From Vicinamibacterales bacterium (GTDB lineage Bacteria; Acidobacteriota; Vicinamibacteria; Vicinamibacterales; UBA8438), in NCBI GenBank assembly GCA_029940535.1, contig JAPYUM010000004.1:24296-88295 (forward strand): DNA of 64,000 bases, in the 5' to 3' direction. The notes under the pieces were generated by a model. That model saw nothing but the letters and a program-made list of their open reading frames with translations, did no database searches and was not told where the DNA came from. The position numbers and the translations under genes were made by a program. Of this stretch, positions 17,794 through 27,071 are shown in pieces; the stretch's first letter is position 1; every line of letters begins with the position of its first letter.

Positions 17794-18888
17794 ATGCGTG
17801 ATTACCTGCGCACCGCAGCCGTCATCGGGCTGACGGTGGGGCTCATGGCGTTCTTCTTGCGCAACGCGGATCTGTCGTCCGTGTGGTCTGAGATTCGGCG
17901 AGCTCGGCTGGACCTGCTTGTGGCGTCAGTCCTCACGATTGCGCTGTCGTATGTCATTCGGATCCGGCGGTGGCAGCTGCTGTTGGCCCCCATCGGTCAG
18001 GTGGGGTTTGGTTCCGCCGGCCGTGCCACGGTCATTGGGTTTGCCACGAACGCCGTGTTGCCCGGCCGGCTGGGCGAGGCGCTGCGACCGTATCTGCTGG
18101 CGCGGGGTGAACGTCTCAGCACCAGCGCCACGATTGCCACAATCGTCCTGGAGCGGGTGACGGACCTGATCACCGTGGTTGCGCTTCTTGGTGTGTTCCT
18201 CCTGTTTTTCAGTGATGGTCTGCTGCAGACCGACGACCAGGTCCTCGTAGCACTCAGAGGTGGTGGCGCGCTCGCGGCGCTCGGCGCGGCGGCTGCCTTG
18301 GCGGTGATCGTGTTCGCCGCTCGGACGCCAGACCGGCTCGGCGCGGTCGTGGCCTGGGCGCTGCCGGATCGCTTCGGCGACCGTGTCCGTGCCGCGCTCA
18401 CTCACTTTGGCGACGGACTCGGTGTCGCCCGTCAGCCGACCCGACTGGCCGTTGTCCTCGCCTGGTCGCTCGCGCTGTGGTTGTGTGTCTGTGCGTCTGC
18501 CTGGTATGTGTGTCACGCGTTTGGCATCGGGCTCCCCGCGAGTGGGTCGCTCGTGGTGATGGTGATGATGGTGCTGGGCGTGGCGGTGCCCACACCAGCC
18601 GGCGCCGGTGGGTTTCACGCGGCCTTTCAGCTGGGGGTGACGAGTTTCTACGGTGCGCCGACCGACGCTGCCGTCGGGGCCGCTCTGATACTCCACCTTG
18701 CATCGTTCGGACCGGTGACCGTGCTCGGTTTGGTGCTGATGATTCGCACCGGTTTGACGTTCCGTGGAGCGGCTGATCTGGCGTCGTCCGTCTGCGGTGA
18801 CGAGACCCCGGAACCCGCGCAGGTTGAGTCAGCCGGAAGCATCGTCAGCATTGACGCGGCCGACCCGGTAGAGCCTTCGGGCACATGA
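17794..18888 (+). CDS. Lysylphosphatidylglycerol synthase-TM/flippase-like membrane protein
   Basis: A 364-aa multi-pass inner-membrane protein of the UPF0104/LPG_synthase_TM (AglD-like) family. Evidence: IGLTVGLMAFFLRNADLSSVWSEIRRARLDLLVASVLTIALSYVIRIRRWQLLLAPIG at the N-terminus, GFATNAVLPGRLGEALRPYLLARGE (the family PGRxGExxRP motif), ATIVLERVTDLI, and GVAVPTPAGAGGFHAAFQLG near the C-terminus. About eight hydrophobic segments are seen. Family members are lipid-modifying or flippase-like; no catalytic domain is fused here, so the substrate is unknown. The C-terminal 35 residues are hydrophilic. Confidence 0.88.
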   Translation: MRDYLRTAAVIGLTVGLMAFFLRNADLSSVWSEIRRARLDLLVASVLTIALSYVIRIRRWQLLLAPIGQVGFGSAGRATVIGFATNAVLPGRLGEALRPYLLARGERLSTSATIATIVLERVTDLITVVALLGVFLLFFSDGLLQTDDQVLVALRGGGALAALGAAAALAVIVFAARTPDRLGAVVAWALPDRFGDRVRAALTHFGDGLGVARQPTRLAVVLAWSLALWLCVCASAWYVCHAFGIGLPASGSLVVMVMMVLGVAVPTPAGAGGFHAAFQLGVTSFYGAPTDAAVGAALILHLASFGPVTVLGLVLMIRTGLTFRGAADLASSVCGDETPEPAQVESAGSIVSIDAADPVEPSGT

Positions 18889-19000
18889 CGACACGTATTT
18901 TGATCAGGGTCCTCAGACCGAGACAGCGAGGAGGCGCCGTGGCGCAACCCGGTCTTGGGGCTGAGCCAGTCGGCCGGTCGCGCCGGCCAGGGAGACGCAC

Positions 19001-19459
19001 GTGAAGTGTCCGTTTTGTGGCCGTCTCGGAGACAAAGTCGTCGACTCCAGAGAGAGCAAGGAAGGCGAGGTCATCCGGCGTCGGCGCGAGTGTCAGGACT
19101 GCGGTCGTCGATTTACCAGCTACGAGCGGATCGATGAGATCCCGTATATGGTGGTCAAGAAAGACGGCAGTCGAGAGCGCTTCGATCGTCAGAAGGTGAC
19201 CGCCGGCATGCTCAGAGCCTGTGAGAAACGACCGGTATCGGTGGCGGCGGTCGAAGCGATCGCGGATCGCGTTGAGACGATTCTGCAGGAGCGCTCAGAG
19301 AAGGAGATCCCCACCGATGAAGTCGGTGCCTTCGTCATGCAGGAGCTGAAGCGTCTGGACAAGGTGGCGTATGTGCGCTTTGCGTCCGTCTACCGGCACT
19401 TTCGCGACATCGGGGAGTTCATGACCGAGTTGCGCGACCTGCTCGACACGAAGGAGTGA
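19001..19459 (+). CDS. nrdR: Transcriptional repressor NrdR
   Basis: Represses ribonucleotide reductase genes in response to dATP/ATP. The 152-aa product has the zinc ribbon MKCPFCG...[15 protein letters not shown] (residues 1-45) and an ATP-cone ([32 protein letters not shown], about 49-140). The GTG start at 19001 follows GGGAGACGCAC. The stop codon is directly followed by the next gene's ATG with no gap, so the two are coupled. No nrd genes are nearby; the 112-bp gap upstream shows no NrdR box I can identify. Confidence 0.97.
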   Translation: MKCPFCGRLGDKVVDSRESKEGEVIRRRRECQDCGRRFTSYERIDEIPYMVVKKDGSRERFDRQKVTAGMLRACEKRPVSVAAVEAIADRVETILQERSEKEIPTDEVGAFVMQELKRLDKVAYVRFASVYRHFRDIGEFMTELRDLLDTKE

Positions 19460-20008
19460 ATGCGTCAGACGCTGAGTAAGTTGCCGGTAGTGTTGGCGCT
19501 GGTGACGGCGGCCGTGCCGGCAGCCGTGCTGGCCCAGGACGACGTGGAGATCACGACGCTGACCCGAGAAGACCATCTGCTCGTGTCGCTCGAACTGCCG
19601 GGCGCCTATAGTGACGACGTTCGGGAGGCGGTCGCCAGCGGACTCGAGACGACGTTCAGTTTCGATGTCGAACTGCGGCGGGCGGTCGCGTACTGGCCGG
19701 ACGAGACGGTCGATCGGGCTTCCATCTCGGCCAGCGTGTCACTCGACGGACTTACCGGGAGGTATCGCGTCGTGCGCACGGTAAACGGCGCGGTGGAGGA
19801 TGTGCGGGTCGTCGAGGAGGAAGGAGCGGCGCGGGAGCTGTTGACCACCATGGAACGGCTGCCGTTGTTCAGCACGCAGGATCTGGAGACCAACGGTGAC
19901 TACGACGTGCGAGTTCGTGTGGATCGCCGGCCGCGCACGTCCTGGTTTCGCTGGCCCTGGGATCGCGCAGCGGCCCTTGGTCGCGCCAGCTTTACCTTTC
20001 TACCGTAG
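19460..20008 (+). CDS. DUF4390 domain protein, exported
   Basis: The 182-aa product begins with a signal peptide (LPVVLALVTAAVPAAVLAQ, cleavage after AQ near residue 26). The mature part matches DUF4390: LLVSLELPGAYSDDVREAVASGLETTFSFDVEL, AYWPDETVDRASISASVSLDGLTGRYRVVRTVNG and SWFRWPWDRAA near the end. DUF4390 proteins commonly sit beside NtrY/NtrX-type two-component genes, as here. Function is unknown; a periplasmic or envelope-sensing partner is only an inference from context. Confidence 0.85.
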   Translation: MRQTLSKLPVVLALVTAAVPAAVLAQDDVEITTLTREDHLLVSLELPGAYSDDVREAVASGLETTFSFDVELRRAVAYWPDETVDRASISASVSLDGLTGRYRVVRTVNGAVEDVRVVEEEGAARELLTTMERLPLFSTQDLETNGDYDVRVRVDRRPRTSWFRWPWDRAAALGRASFTFLP

Positions 20009-20075
20009 CTCCTCGTCGGCGTCTGGGCGTCGAAACACAGGGCACTAGCCAGCTGGCTCGGACGGAGGGCGCGGC

Positions 20076-22424
20076 ATGGCCGATCAATTGCCATCCACAG
20101 ACCGGATCTTCGCGGCGCCTGGCGCCAGGCCGCCGGGCGGGCCCCAGGATAGCCCGAGGCTTGTCTTGGTCGCGATCGCCGTGGTGGTCGTCGCCTTGGT
20201 CTGGCTCGTGCGGTTGGCTCGTCGGTCCAGCGAGTTCACTCCAGACTATCTGGCGGAAGTAGTCCTCTATGCGCTGTCGGCGGCATGCGTGGTCATGCTG
20301 TTGGCCTTGGGCTTCGTGCTGGCCCGCAACCTCATCAAGATCCTTGCCGAGCGCCGTCGCGCGGTGCCATTCGCGCGCTTTCGGTCCAAGCTTGTCGCCG
20401 CCCTTGTCGGACTCACGTTGATTCCGTCGATGCTTGTGCTGATTGTCGGCAGCGAAGTGATCCGTAGCAGTGCCGAGCGCTGGTTCAGCGCCCCGATTGA
20501 TGATGTGCTGCGGTCAGCGAACGCGATCGCGCGTGGCGTCTATCAAGACCAGCAACAAGCGGCCGAGGACCGCGCCGGGCGTTTGGCGGTGCGACTGGCG
20601 GCCGTGGACCTGGCGCGGGTGCCGGAAGAAACCCTACGGGACATCGTGGCCGAGGAGCGTGCTGTCGGCGGTGGCGATGTCGTGGACATTTACGTGGTCG
20701 AGATCGACGACGAAGGAGAGGCCACCACCACACGGCTCGTCGAGGTGGCCGATCCTTTCCTGCCGCCCGGCTACCCGCGCGCCTCGGCCGACGCACTGGC
20801 GGCCAGCCTCGCGGCCGGGAACGTGGAGAGCGCGCCAGCCGAGCCACTGAGTGATGGGGCTGAACTGTTGCGTGGCGCGGCCCTCGTGCGGGCTACCGTC
20901 GACGGGCCGGTGGTGGGTGTGGTGGTGGCGAGTAATGTGCTGTCAGGCGAGCTGACCGCGCACGCCCGGCGGATCAACGGGGCGTTTGGTACCTACAACC
21001 AGTTGCGCGTGCTGACGCGACCCGTCACCGGCGTCTATCTCTCGTTCTTCTTGATGACGACCCTGATGATTCTGATTGCGGCGACCTGGCTCGGTACCTA
21101 CGTCGCCAAGCGGATTACCCGACCGGTCCTGCAGCTGGCTGAGGGCGCCAGGCAGATCGGCACCGGCCACCTCGACCATCGGATCGAGCCGGAATCGTCG
21201 GATGAGTTCGGGGGGATGGTCGAGGCGTTCAATGCGATGGCGGCCGACCTCTCGACCAGTCAGCGCAAGCTGATTCAATCGCGTGGCGATCTCGAGCACA
21301 AGACGCGCGAGACGGAACGGCGGCGACGGGATACTGAAACGATTCTCGAGCGGATCGCCACCGGCGTGGTCTCGATCGATGCGGCGGGTCGACTCACCAC
21401 CGTGAACGCGGCGGCGGCCCGGTTGCTTAGTCTCGAGGCGACGGTCATTGGTGAGCCGGCGGCCCTGATCTTCGAACGTTCGGATCTGGCTCCGTTGGGT
21501 GCCATGCTGCGCGAGGCTCGGCGGGGAGCGGTGGGACAAGCCGCGCGCGAGGTGGCCCTTGCGCGCGGAGGGCGCGAGTGTCACCTCGCGGTCGCGGCGA
21601 CGACCTTGCCGGGCGAGCGTGGCTTGGACGGCGTGGTGATGGTCTTCGACGACGTCACGCCCTTGTTTCGCGCGCAGCGGGTTGCCACCTGGCGCGACGT
21701 GGCGCGTCGGCTGGCTCACGAGATCAAGAACCCCCTCACGCCCATCCAGCTCTGTGCCGAGCGGCTGCGTCGCAACTTGGCGACCGCCGCGCCCCAGACC
21801 AGGGAACTGGTCAATGAGTGCACCTCCACCATCGTTGGCGAAGTCGAGGCGCTCAAGGGACTGGTCGATGAGTTCTCCCACTTTGCCCGTCTGCCGTCGC
21901 CCCGGGCGGTGCCGGCCGACATCAATGTGCTGCTCGCCGACACCCTGAGCCTATATGCGGGGTTGTTTGATGGCATCACGATCGAGGCGACCTATGATCC
22001 CGGTTTGCCGGTGGTTCGGTTGGATCCGGATCAAATTCAACGGGTCGTGGTCAACCTGGTGGACAACGCGGCGGCCGCGCTTGGCGGCGACCGCGGCCGC
22101 ACCTCCAGGCCAGGCGGTACTATCGGCGTTGCGACCTACCATGACGCGACGAACTATGTCGCCCGAGTGACGGTCAGCGACAACGGGCCTGGCATCGCGG
22201 AGGTCGACCGTGACAAGTTATTCTTACCCTATTTTTCGACGAAAGGTCGGGGGAGCGGTCTTGGTCTCGCCATTGTTCGGCGGATCGTTGTCGAGCACGG
22301 AGGAAGTATTCAGGTGACGGACAATCGGCCCCGAGGCACTCGTTTCTCCATCGAGCTTCCCTGCGGCGCGTCCGCGCTGGATGAGACGCCGGTTGTCGCA
22401 CCGGCCGAGGGTGAGCGGGCGTGA
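20076..22424 (+). CDS. ntrY: Sensor histidine kinase NtrY
   Basis: A 782-aa membrane histidine kinase. Order: Pro/Gly N-terminus, TM segments at about residues 27-46, 58-83 and 105-125, a periplasmic sensor domain, a TM segment near 330-350, a HAMP domain (KRITRPVLQLAEGARQIGTGHLDHRI), a PAS domain (ILERIATGVVSIDAAGRLTTVN), the phospho-acceptor helix RRLAHEIKNPLTPIQLCAERLRR, and a HATPase domain with VVNLVDNAAAAL, DNGPGI and GRGSGLGLAIVRRI. This layout is that of NtrY, which regulates nitrogen or redox responses in other bacteria. The TGA overlaps the ntrX GTG by four bases. Confidence 0.93.
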   Translation: MADQLPSTDRIFAAPGARPPGGPQDSPRLVLVAIAVVVVALVWLVRLARRSSEFTPDYLAEVVLYALSAACVVMLLALGFVLARNLIKILAERRRAVPFARFRSKLVAALVGLTLIPSMLVLIVGSEVIRSSAERWFSAPIDDVLRSANAIARGVYQDQQQAAEDRAGRLAVRLAAVDLARVPEETLRDIVAEERAVGGGDVVDIYVVEIDDEGEATTTRLVEVADPFLPPGYPRASADALAASLAAGNVESAPAEPLSDGAELLRGAALVRATVDGPVVGVVVASNVLSGELTAHARRINGAFGTYNQLRVLTRPVTGVYLSFFLMTTLMILIAATWLGTYVAKRITRPVLQLAEGARQIGTGHLDHRIEPESSDEFGGMVEAFNAMAADLSTSQRKLIQSRGDLEHKTRETERRRRDTETILERIATGVVSIDAAGRLTTVNAAAARLLSLEATVIGEPAALIFERSDLAPLGAMLREARRGAVGQAAREVALARGGRECHLAVAATTLPGERGLDGVVMVFDDVTPLFRAQRVATWRDVARRLAHEIKNPLTPIQLCAERLRRNLATAAPQTRELVNECTSTIVGEVEALKGLVDEFSHFARLPSPRAVPADINVLLADTLSLYAGLFDGITIEATYDPGLPVVRLDPDQIQRVVVNLVDNAAAALGGDRGRTSRPGGTIGVATYHDATNYVARVTVSDNGPGIAEVDRDKLFLPYFSTKGRGSGLGLAIVRRIVVEHGGSIQVTDNRPRGTRFSIELPCGASALDETPVVAPAEGERA

Positions 22425-23848
22425 AGCCGGCGGTGCTCATCGTCGATGACGAGGCTGGCGTGCGGTCCTCGCTCGTCGGCGTCTTGGGTGACGAGGGATA
22501 CGCCGTCGAGGCGGTCGACTCCGGTGAAGCGTGCCTGCAGCGCGCTGCGAGTCACGTGTTCGACCTCATCATTCTGGATATCTGGTTGCCTGGTGCGGAC
22601 GGGCTGGAGACGCTGACGGCGCTTCGGAAGCGCGGTGTCGACGCGCAGGTCGTGATGATCTCCGGCCACGGGAGCATTGAGACGGCAGTACGGGCCATCA
22701 AGCTGGGCGCGTTCGATTTCGTCGAAAAGCCCCTTTCTCTCGAAAAGACCGTGCTGGTTGTGCGCAACGCGTTGCGACAGCGGCGTCTCGAGGTGGAGAA
22801 CCAGGCTCTGCGTGCCGACGCTGATCGCGGGCAGGTGATGGTGGGAGAGAGCCCCGTCATGGCGGAACTCCGAGAGCAGGTGGCGATGGCCGCGCCCACC
22901 AACGGCCGGGTGTTGATTCATGGCGAGAATGGCACCGGTAAGGAACTGGTGGCCAGGAGCCTGCACGCCCTGAGCCGGCGGGCCGCCGGTCCGTTTGTCG
23001 ACGTCAATTGCGCGGCCATTCCTGAGGAATTGATCGAAAGCGAACTCTTTGGACACGTGCGCGGCGCGTTTACCGGGGCGGTGCGCGACCGTCGGGGCAA
23101 GTTTGAGCTGGCTGACGAAGGCACCATCTTCCTCGACGAGATCGCCGACATGAGTTTGAAGACCCAGGCCAAGGTGCTCCGGGTGCTGCAGGAACAGGTG
23201 GTCGAGCCGGTCGGCGGTCGGGAGGGGATACCGGTCGACGTGCGTGTCGTCGCGGCCACGAACAAGAGCCTACCGGAAGAGATCCAGGCCGGCCGATTCC
23301 GCGACGACCTGTTCTACCGACTGAATGTCGTGCCGATCGTCGTGCCCCCGTTGCGAGACCGCCGGGAGGATGTGGGTCGCCTCAGCGAGCACTTTCTCAG
23401 CGTCTACGCCGGTGAGTATGGGCACGGGGTGAAGCGCATGGATCCGGACGGGTTGGCAGTGCTCCGTCAGTATGACTGGCCGGGGAACGTCCGGGAGCTA
23501 CGCAATGTCATCGAACGCGTTGTCATCATGGTTCCCGGGCCGGTGATCACGGTCCAGGATCTGTCTTTTCTCGAGACCGCGGTTCCGGCATCGGCTGGAC
23601 CGTCCGGTCACACGTCCGCCCCGGTGAGACTGCACGAGGCGCGGGATCGGTTCGAGCGCGACTACATTGTCAGCGCTCTGGCGGTGGAGCGCGGCAACAT
23701 CAGTCGCGCCGCTGATACGCTGGGTCTGGAACGTAGCAACCTCTATCGGAAGATGCGCGCGTTCGGTATCCGGCCATCCCGCCCCGCTGGGCCGCGGCGT
23801 TCGTCGCTCAGCGCGGGAGCCGGCAGTCCAGGACCTGATCCATCGTAA
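22421..23848 (+). CDS. ntrX: Sigma-54-dependent response regulator NtrX
   Basis: A 475-aa activator. Receiver domain (residues 1-120) with VLIVDDE, the phospho-acceptor Asp in LIILDIWLPG and KPLSLEK; AAA+ domain with Walker A GENGTGKE, the sigma-54 contact loop GAFTGA, Walker B TIFLDEIADM and WPGNVRELRN; C-terminal Fis-type HTH (ERGNISRAADTLGLERSNLYRKM). An intact GAFTGA implies true sigma-54 activation. It starts with a GTG inside the ntrY stop, so kinase and regulator are co-translated. Its 3' end overlaps the convergent ftcD by about 41 bp, and the last 30 residues are low-complexity. Confidence 0.95.
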   Translation: MKPAVLIVDDEAGVRSSLVGVLGDEGYAVEAVDSGEACLQRAASHVFDLIILDIWLPGADGLETLTALRKRGVDAQVVMISGHGSIETAVRAIKLGAFDFVEKPLSLEKTVLVVRNALRQRRLEVENQALRADADRGQVMVGESPVMAELREQVAMAAPTNGRVLIHGENGTGKELVARSLHALSRRAAGPFVDVNCAAIPEELIESELFGHVRGAFTGAVRDRRGKFELADEGTIFLDEIADMSLKTQAKVLRVLQEQVVEPVGGREGIPVDVRVVAATNKSLPEEIQAGRFRDDLFYRLNVVPIVVPPLRDRREDVGRLSEHFLSVYAGEYGHGVKRMDPDGLAVLRQYDWPGNVRELRNVIERVVIMVPGPVITVQDLSFLETAVPASAGPSGHTSAPVRLHEARDRFERDYIVSALAVERGNISRAADTLGLERSNLYRKMRAFGIRPSRPAGPRRSSLSAGAGSPGPDPS

Positions 23849-24701
23849 CGTCACGCAACCCCAGGCAGTGGGCGGCCGTCGAGAGGAGCGCGCCCGCCGG
23901 GGCCAGCCCGACGATTTCGCTGGCCTCCACCACTACCCCACGGCGTTGTGCCTCGTTCTCCACGGCGGCGAACACGGTGTGGAGCGCCGTGGTCTCGTGG
24001 TCTACCAGGTTGATCGACACCTGGACGATCTCCGGATCCTCGGTGCGCACCCCGATCGCCTTTACGGCCGGAAGACCGCCGCTGGAGGCGCGGATGCGGC
24101 GAGCGATCTGGCGGGCGATGTCGAGGTCGGCGGTGCGCAGGTTGACGTTGAACGCGATCAAGATCTTCCGCGCCCCAATGGCGGACGCGCCGGCCGATGG
24201 ATGCGGCCGGGCCGGTCCGAAATCGGGGTCCCACGAGTGCCCGCTCATCTTTGACGCAAGCCCTTCGAATTCGCCCCGGCGGACCAACTCGAGTCGCTCC
24301 CGTTCCGGCCCCCGAGCCGCCCGACCATACAGATAGACCGGAATGTCGAACCGTGCTGCCACCGCCTCCGCGAGGGCGGTCGCCGTGCTGACACACACCC
24401 CCATGTCCGCCACGGCCAAGGGAACCAGCGGCACAACATCCACCGCTCCGATGCGGGGGTGTTCGCCCGTGTGACTCCGGAGGTCGATCGCCTCGATGGC
24501 GACCGCGTACAACGAGAGCAACGCCGAGTGCAACGCGTTGGGGAGACCAACCAGCGTGAAGACGGTTCGGTTGTGCGCGGCATCAGACGACACGTCGAGC
24601 AGGGTCACGCCCGGTTGGCCACGGACGGCGGCCGCCAGCGCCTGAATGACCGGCGCGCGGCGACCCTCGCTGACGTTCGGCACGGCTTCGATAAGTGTCA
24701 C
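23808..24701 (-). CDS. ftcD: Glutamate formimidoyltransferase
   Basis: Transfers the formimino group of N-formimino-glutamate (from histidine breakdown) to tetrahydrofolate. From the GTG at 24701 the product is 297 aa and begins TLIEAVPNVSEGRR, the family start; the longer track start overlaps the divergent gene's promoter region. Motifs: LLDVSSDAAHNRTVFTLVG, DLRSHTGEHPRIGAVDVVPLVPL, VYLYGRAA, ILIAFNVNLRT and VSINLVDHETTALHTVFAAVENEA. Only the transferase domain is present; the cyclodeaminase domain is not fused. It is convergent with, and overlaps, ntrX. Confidence 0.9.
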   Translation of the reverse strand: MTLIEAVPNVSEGRRAPVIQALAAAVRGQPGVTLLDVSSDAAHNRTVFTLVGLPNALHSALLSLYAVAIEAIDLRSHTGEHPRIGAVDVVPLVPLAVADMGVCVSTATALAEAVAARFDIPVYLYGRAARGPERERLELVRRGEFEGLASKMSGHSWDPDFGPARPHPSAGASAIGARKILIAFNVNLRTADLDIARQIARRIRASSGGLPAVKAIGVRTEDPEIVQVSINLVDHETTALHTVFAAVENEAQRRGVVVEASEIVGLAPAGALLSTAAHCLGLRDVTMDQVLDCRLPR

Positions 24702-24832
24702 GCGGGGACGTATACCACAGTCACCCGGTGGAAGGTCTTCAGAGTGACAGGCCATCGGACCGCCCGGTTGACGATCCCCGTGCGGTGGCCCATAATCGGC
24801 CACGGTTCGCCCGTTGCTGGCGGCCTTTCCCC

Positions 24833-25693
24833 ATGTCGGACCCAGCCCAGCGTAACGACGTTCCCGCCACGACGGTGGCCGGCGCGGATCGTGCCGCCAA
24901 GATCGAACAGCTACTGCTGTCCGGGCTCGACCGCTACGTCCAAGGACAATTCGACCGGGCCGTGGACGTCTGGACCCGAGTCCTGTTTCTGGATCAGACC
25001 CATGCTGGGGCGAGGGCGTATATCAAACGCGCCCGGGAGGCAATGGCCGAGCGGCTTCGCGAATCGGAAGCCTTGCTCCATGCCGGCGTCGACGCCTGCG
25101 AGCGAGGAGAGGCGGTCGAGGCGCGGGCGCTGCTCACCAAGGCCATCGAGCGTGGCGGGGCGAACGATGAAGTGCTCGCCGCGCTGGATCGGGTGGAGCG
25201 CCTCGGTGTGGTGACCCCGACCGCGTCGGGAGACGCGGTGCGGCGTCGTGGCCGCGTCAGACATCCCCGGCACGATGTCGGGCGAGTCGTCCCACGCGGC
25301 CCGCGTCGACCCTCGGCCCTCTGGCTGCTGCCGTTGGTCGTGACGGCGGCGGTCACCGCCTATTTCGTGGGCGGCTGGGCCTCGAGCGAGCTCGGGCCGA
25401 TGGATGCCCGACCCCGAGGGGCGGTGAGCGTGTCTCTTGAGTCGGTCGAGCCGTTGCCGGTGCCGTCCGTGCCCGAGCTGGCGCTCAGGCGCGCAGAGGC
25501 ATTGGCAGATGAGGGGCGCGTGAGTGAGGCGCTCGGCGTGCTGGCGACCGTCGGACGTGGCGCCGGGGTGGGTCAGGGGCTCGAGGCGTTGCGGGGACAG
25601 CTTCAGCGACGCTTGGTGGACGGGGTGACGGCCGGTGATCGTGGGACGCTCCGCTCGACCGACGCCGCTCCAACCGGGAGACCCACGCCCTGA
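24833..25693 (+). CDS. TPR-like protein with one transmembrane segment
   Basis: A 286-aa protein from the ATG at 24833; the track extension upstream is inside the divergent spacer. An N-terminal repeat region (KIEQLLLSGLDRYVQGQFDRAVDVWTRVLFLDQTHAGARAYIKRAREA, then a second helical pair to residue 125) is TPR-like. A basic linker precedes one TM segment (ALWLLPLVVTAAVTAYFVGGW, about 163-183), and the C-terminal part has another repeat-like helix pair (ALRRAEALADEGRVSEALGVL). This is a scaffold-type architecture with no enzyme motif. The RDD protein follows 21 bp later. Confidence 0.72.
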   Translation: MSDPAQRNDVPATTVAGADRAAKIEQLLLSGLDRYVQGQFDRAVDVWTRVLFLDQTHAGARAYIKRAREAMAERLRESEALLHAGVDACERGEAVEARALLTKAIERGGANDEVLAALDRVERLGVVTPTASGDAVRRRGRVRHPRHDVGRVVPRGPRRPSALWLLPLVVTAAVTAYFVGGWASSELGPMDARPRGAVSVSLESVEPLPVPSVPELALRRAEALADEGRVSEALGVLATVGRGAGVGQGLEALRGQLQRRLVDGVTAGDRGTLRSTDAAPTGRPTP

Positions 25694-25714
25694 CCTCCAG
25701 AAACGATTGGGACG

Positions 25715-26473
25715 GTGTCGGTCGTGGGGCGGCCGGTGGCGCGCGAGCGGCGTCTCGAGGGAAGAGCAGAACAGATGGTGACACGTCCAGCGCGCGGCGG
25801 TCGACCGAGGCGGCCCGCGGGCGAGCCGGGGGGGCGCGCGCCCAAGCCGCTCGGGACGAGTTCCGGTCTTCCACTGTTTCCCAACGCTACGAGTCCCTCC
25901 GCGGCCGCCGCCCCGGAGGGACCGCGGACTCGCTCGCCGCTGGCCGTTCGACGCCCTCCGCCGGATCCGACGCAGCCGTCTGTGCGGGCGGGCCGCGAGA
26001 AGTCCGAGCGACAGCTGTCGTTCGACGCGCCGGCGGTGGGGACGACGACGGATGGGCTCGCGGCGGCGGCGAGCCTATCGTCACGGCTGATAGCCGGGGG
26101 GCTCGATGCCGCATTCCTCCTACTGCTGGACGCGGTCGTGGTCGGACTCACGCTTCGGCTGGCTGGGCTTGATGTCGACTCGCTCGACGCGTTGCCCATC
26201 GCGCCCCTCGCCGTGTTCCTGCTCTTGCTGGACGCCGGCTATGTCGTCGTGCTCACCTCCACGAGGGGGCAGACATTTGGAAAGATGGCGGTCGGGATCC
26301 GCGCGGTCGACGCCGCGGGTCATCCAGTCACCATCGCCGCGGCGCTGATTCGGGCGGCCACGATGGTGGTGTCCATGTTGCCGGCTGGCGCTGGTCTGGT
26401 CTGGATGTGTGTCGTGCGGGACCGGCGCGGGTTGCACGACCGTGTCGCCGGTACGCGGGTCGTTGTGGTGTAG
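25715..26473 (+). CDS. RDD-domain membrane protein
   Basis: A 252-aa protein. The first 115 residues are Pro/Arg/Gly-rich and look disordered; the RDD domain follows: SLSSRLIAGGLDAAFLLLLDAVVVGLTLRLAG, a TM segment at PLAVFLLLLDAGYVVVLTS, the diagnostic RGQTFGKMAVGIRAVDAAG, then WMCVVRDRRGLHDRVAGTRVVVV at the end. RDD proteins are inner-membrane proteins of unclear function, some acting as ion antiporters. The disordered N-terminus is unusually long. The start is a GTG and could be internal (GTG at residue 22). Confidence 0.8.
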   Translation: MSVVGRPVARERRLEGRAEQMVTRPARGGRPRRPAGEPGGRAPKPLGTSSGLPLFPNATSPSAAAAPEGPRTRSPLAVRRPPPDPTQPSVRAGREKSERQLSFDAPAVGTTTDGLAAAASLSSRLIAGGLDAAFLLLLDAVVVGLTLRLAGLDVDSLDALPIAPLAVFLLLLDAGYVVVLTSTRGQTFGKMAVGIRAVDAAGHPVTIAAALIRAATMVVSMLPAGAGLVWMCVVRDRRGLHDRVAGTRVVVV

Positions 26474-26600
26474 CGGTCGTGGTACCCGTGTTTCAGTTTG
26501 GCAGTCCTCTTTGTTCGATGTCTGACTGCACCCGGTCGGTCGCCGGCTGGCCCGGCGTCACTCAACATTCCACGATGGCATGGGTGGCGCGAGGCGCCGT

Positions 26601-27071
26601 ATGACCGAGACCGTACGGCGGGTGTTGGTCGGCGTCGCGACCGTTGGCCCCTGCGGGTTCGTTCCGAGAGCACCGGGGACCGTGGGGTCAGTGGCTGGGG
26701 TGGCGCTCTTCTGGGTGGTCCGATCGGCTCACTCTCTCTGGCTCGAGGCCGTGGTGCTGATCGCGGTGATCCTGGTGGGCGTCGTCGCAGCGTTCGAGGC
26801 CGAGTCGAAGTATGAGCGCCGAGATCCTGGATACATCGTCATCGACGAAGTGGCGGGCATGTTGCTGACGCTTCTGGCGGTGCCGGTGGGAGTAGGCGGC
26901 GTCCTGATCGGGTTCGTGGCGTTTCGTGTGTTCGATGTCGTGAAGCCGTTTCCCGCTAGGCAGGCCGAGGCACTGCCCGGTGGGTGGGGGGTCATGGTCG
27001 ATGACCTTGTGGCGGGCCTCTATGCCCAGGGGGCGTTGCGGCTCCTTCTGTGGGTCGGGGCCCTCGCGTGA
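26601..27071 (+). CDS. pgpA: Phosphatidylglycerophosphatase A
   Basis: Dephosphorylates phosphatidylglycerophosphate to phosphatidylglycerol at the inner membrane. The ATG at 26601 gives 156 aa; the track start seven codons upstream adds MGGARRR. Conserved motifs: GPCGFVPRAPGTVGS, the metal-binding DPGYIVIDEVAGM, and FRVFDVVKPFPARQAEALPGGWGVMVDDLVAG, with TM segments between them. The TGA overlaps the cinA GTG (GTGA), so the two are coupled. pgsA is not in the window. Confidence 0.95.
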   Translation: MTETVRRVLVGVATVGPCGFVPRAPGTVGSVAGVALFWVVRSAHSLWLEAVVLIAVILVGVVAAFEAESKYERRDPGYIVIDEVAGMLLTLLAVPVGVGGVLIGFVAFRVFDVVKPFPARQAEALPGGWGVMVDDLVAGLYAQGALRLLLWVGALA

